From positions 124,001 through 188,000 of the forward strand of contig NZ_JAFBFI010000004.1 of the NCBI RefSeq assembly GCF_016909175.1: DNA of 64,000 bases, read 5' to 3'. A model generated the notes under the pieces. The model was not told where the DNA came from and did not search any database. It worked only from the letters and a program-made list of their open reading frames with translations. A program made the translations under genes and the position numbers. Shown piece after piece: positions 63,956 to 64,000 of this stretch (position 1 is its first letter; each line of letters opens with the position of its first letter). The stretch comes from Peribacillus deserti. Its GTDB lineage: Bacteria; Bacillota; Bacilli; Bacillales; DSM-1321.

Positions 63956-64000
63956 CAGAATAACCGCCTTTTGAGATCATTAATTTTATCATTAAGCTGT
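63955..64000 (-). CDS. 3' end of a YwqH (DUF5082)-like gene (cut by window edge)
   Basis: The last 14 residues of a frame (QLNDKINDLKRRLF, then TGA at 63957-63955) are visible. The stop overlaps the YwqI-like start (TGATG). A coiled-coil end directly before ywqI is what DUF5082 proteins show. Identification rests on context only. Confidence 0.5.
   Translation of the reverse strand, partial: QLNDKINDLKRRLF

Overview
The window reads as chromosome of an endospore-forming, low-to-moderate G+C Gram-positive of the Bacillaceae. The evidence is the content and order of the genes: nadB/nifS/nadR, pheA-pheB-obg-spo0B, rpmA-prp-rplU, spoIVFB-spoIVFA, minD-minC-mreD-mreC-mreB, radC-maf-spoIIB, folC-valS-ysxE-spoVID, hemL-B-D-C-X-A and ysxD-engB-lonA-lonB. 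This is the Bacillus subtilis backbone for this part of the chromosome, with several insertions. The genus and species cannot be fixed from the sequence alone.

Layout. 1-2.4 kb: NAD synthesis (nadB cut by the left edge, divergent nifS, then nadR) with a NadR-type palindrome between nadB and nifS. 2.4-10.6 kb: phenylalanine branch, Obg/Spo0B, L21-Prp-L27 with an L21 leader, an RNase E/G homologue, and the SpoIVFA/B pair that controls pro-sigma-K cleavage, behind a very good sigma-E promoter. 11-17.8 kb: Min and Mre cell-shape genes, RadC, Maf, SpoIIB. 17.9-32.6 kb: a near-complete type IV pilus (T4P) locus at the place where B. subtilis has only comC. It has the ATPases PilB and PilT, platform PilC, major pilin with its own sigma-D-like promoter and terminator, prepilin peptidase, PilM, PilN, a PilO fused to LysM, two pilV/pilW-like minor pilins, a large reverse-oriented PilX/GspK-like protein with a probable beta-solenoid tail, a VanW-like protein without the usual Cys motif, an unknown membrane protein, and a membrane diguanylate cyclase next door. 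32.7-40.5 kb: folC, valS with a valine T-box, a small membrane protein, ysxE and spoVID.

40.8-50.6 kb: a second accessory stretch. It has an unknown gene, a YgiB-like lipoprotein + glutathionylspermidine-synthase-like ATP-grasp + DUF350 operon convergent with a two-TM RCK potassium channel, a degenerate interspersed repeat, and a five-gene oligopeptide/dipeptide ABC transporter. 50.8-57 kb: the haem operon from HemA to HemL. 57.2-63.2 kb: ysxD, engB, lonA and lonB. At the right edge sit a YwqI (DUF5344)-like gene and the 3' end of a probable YwqH (DUF5082)-like gene, normally partners of LXG toxins of type VII secretion. No toxin gene lies between them and lonB.

The most unusual signals are (1) the monoderm T4P locus with motility-sigma control of the pilin and a diguanylate cyclase neighbour; (2) two intergenic repeat arrays, one with exact 21-bp periodicity (core AGCCACATAAAA) and one with a related AGCATAAA core at 17-23 bp spacing; (3) the orphan YwqH/YwqI pair. 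All functional statements are from reading sequence and from family knowledge; no database search was possible.
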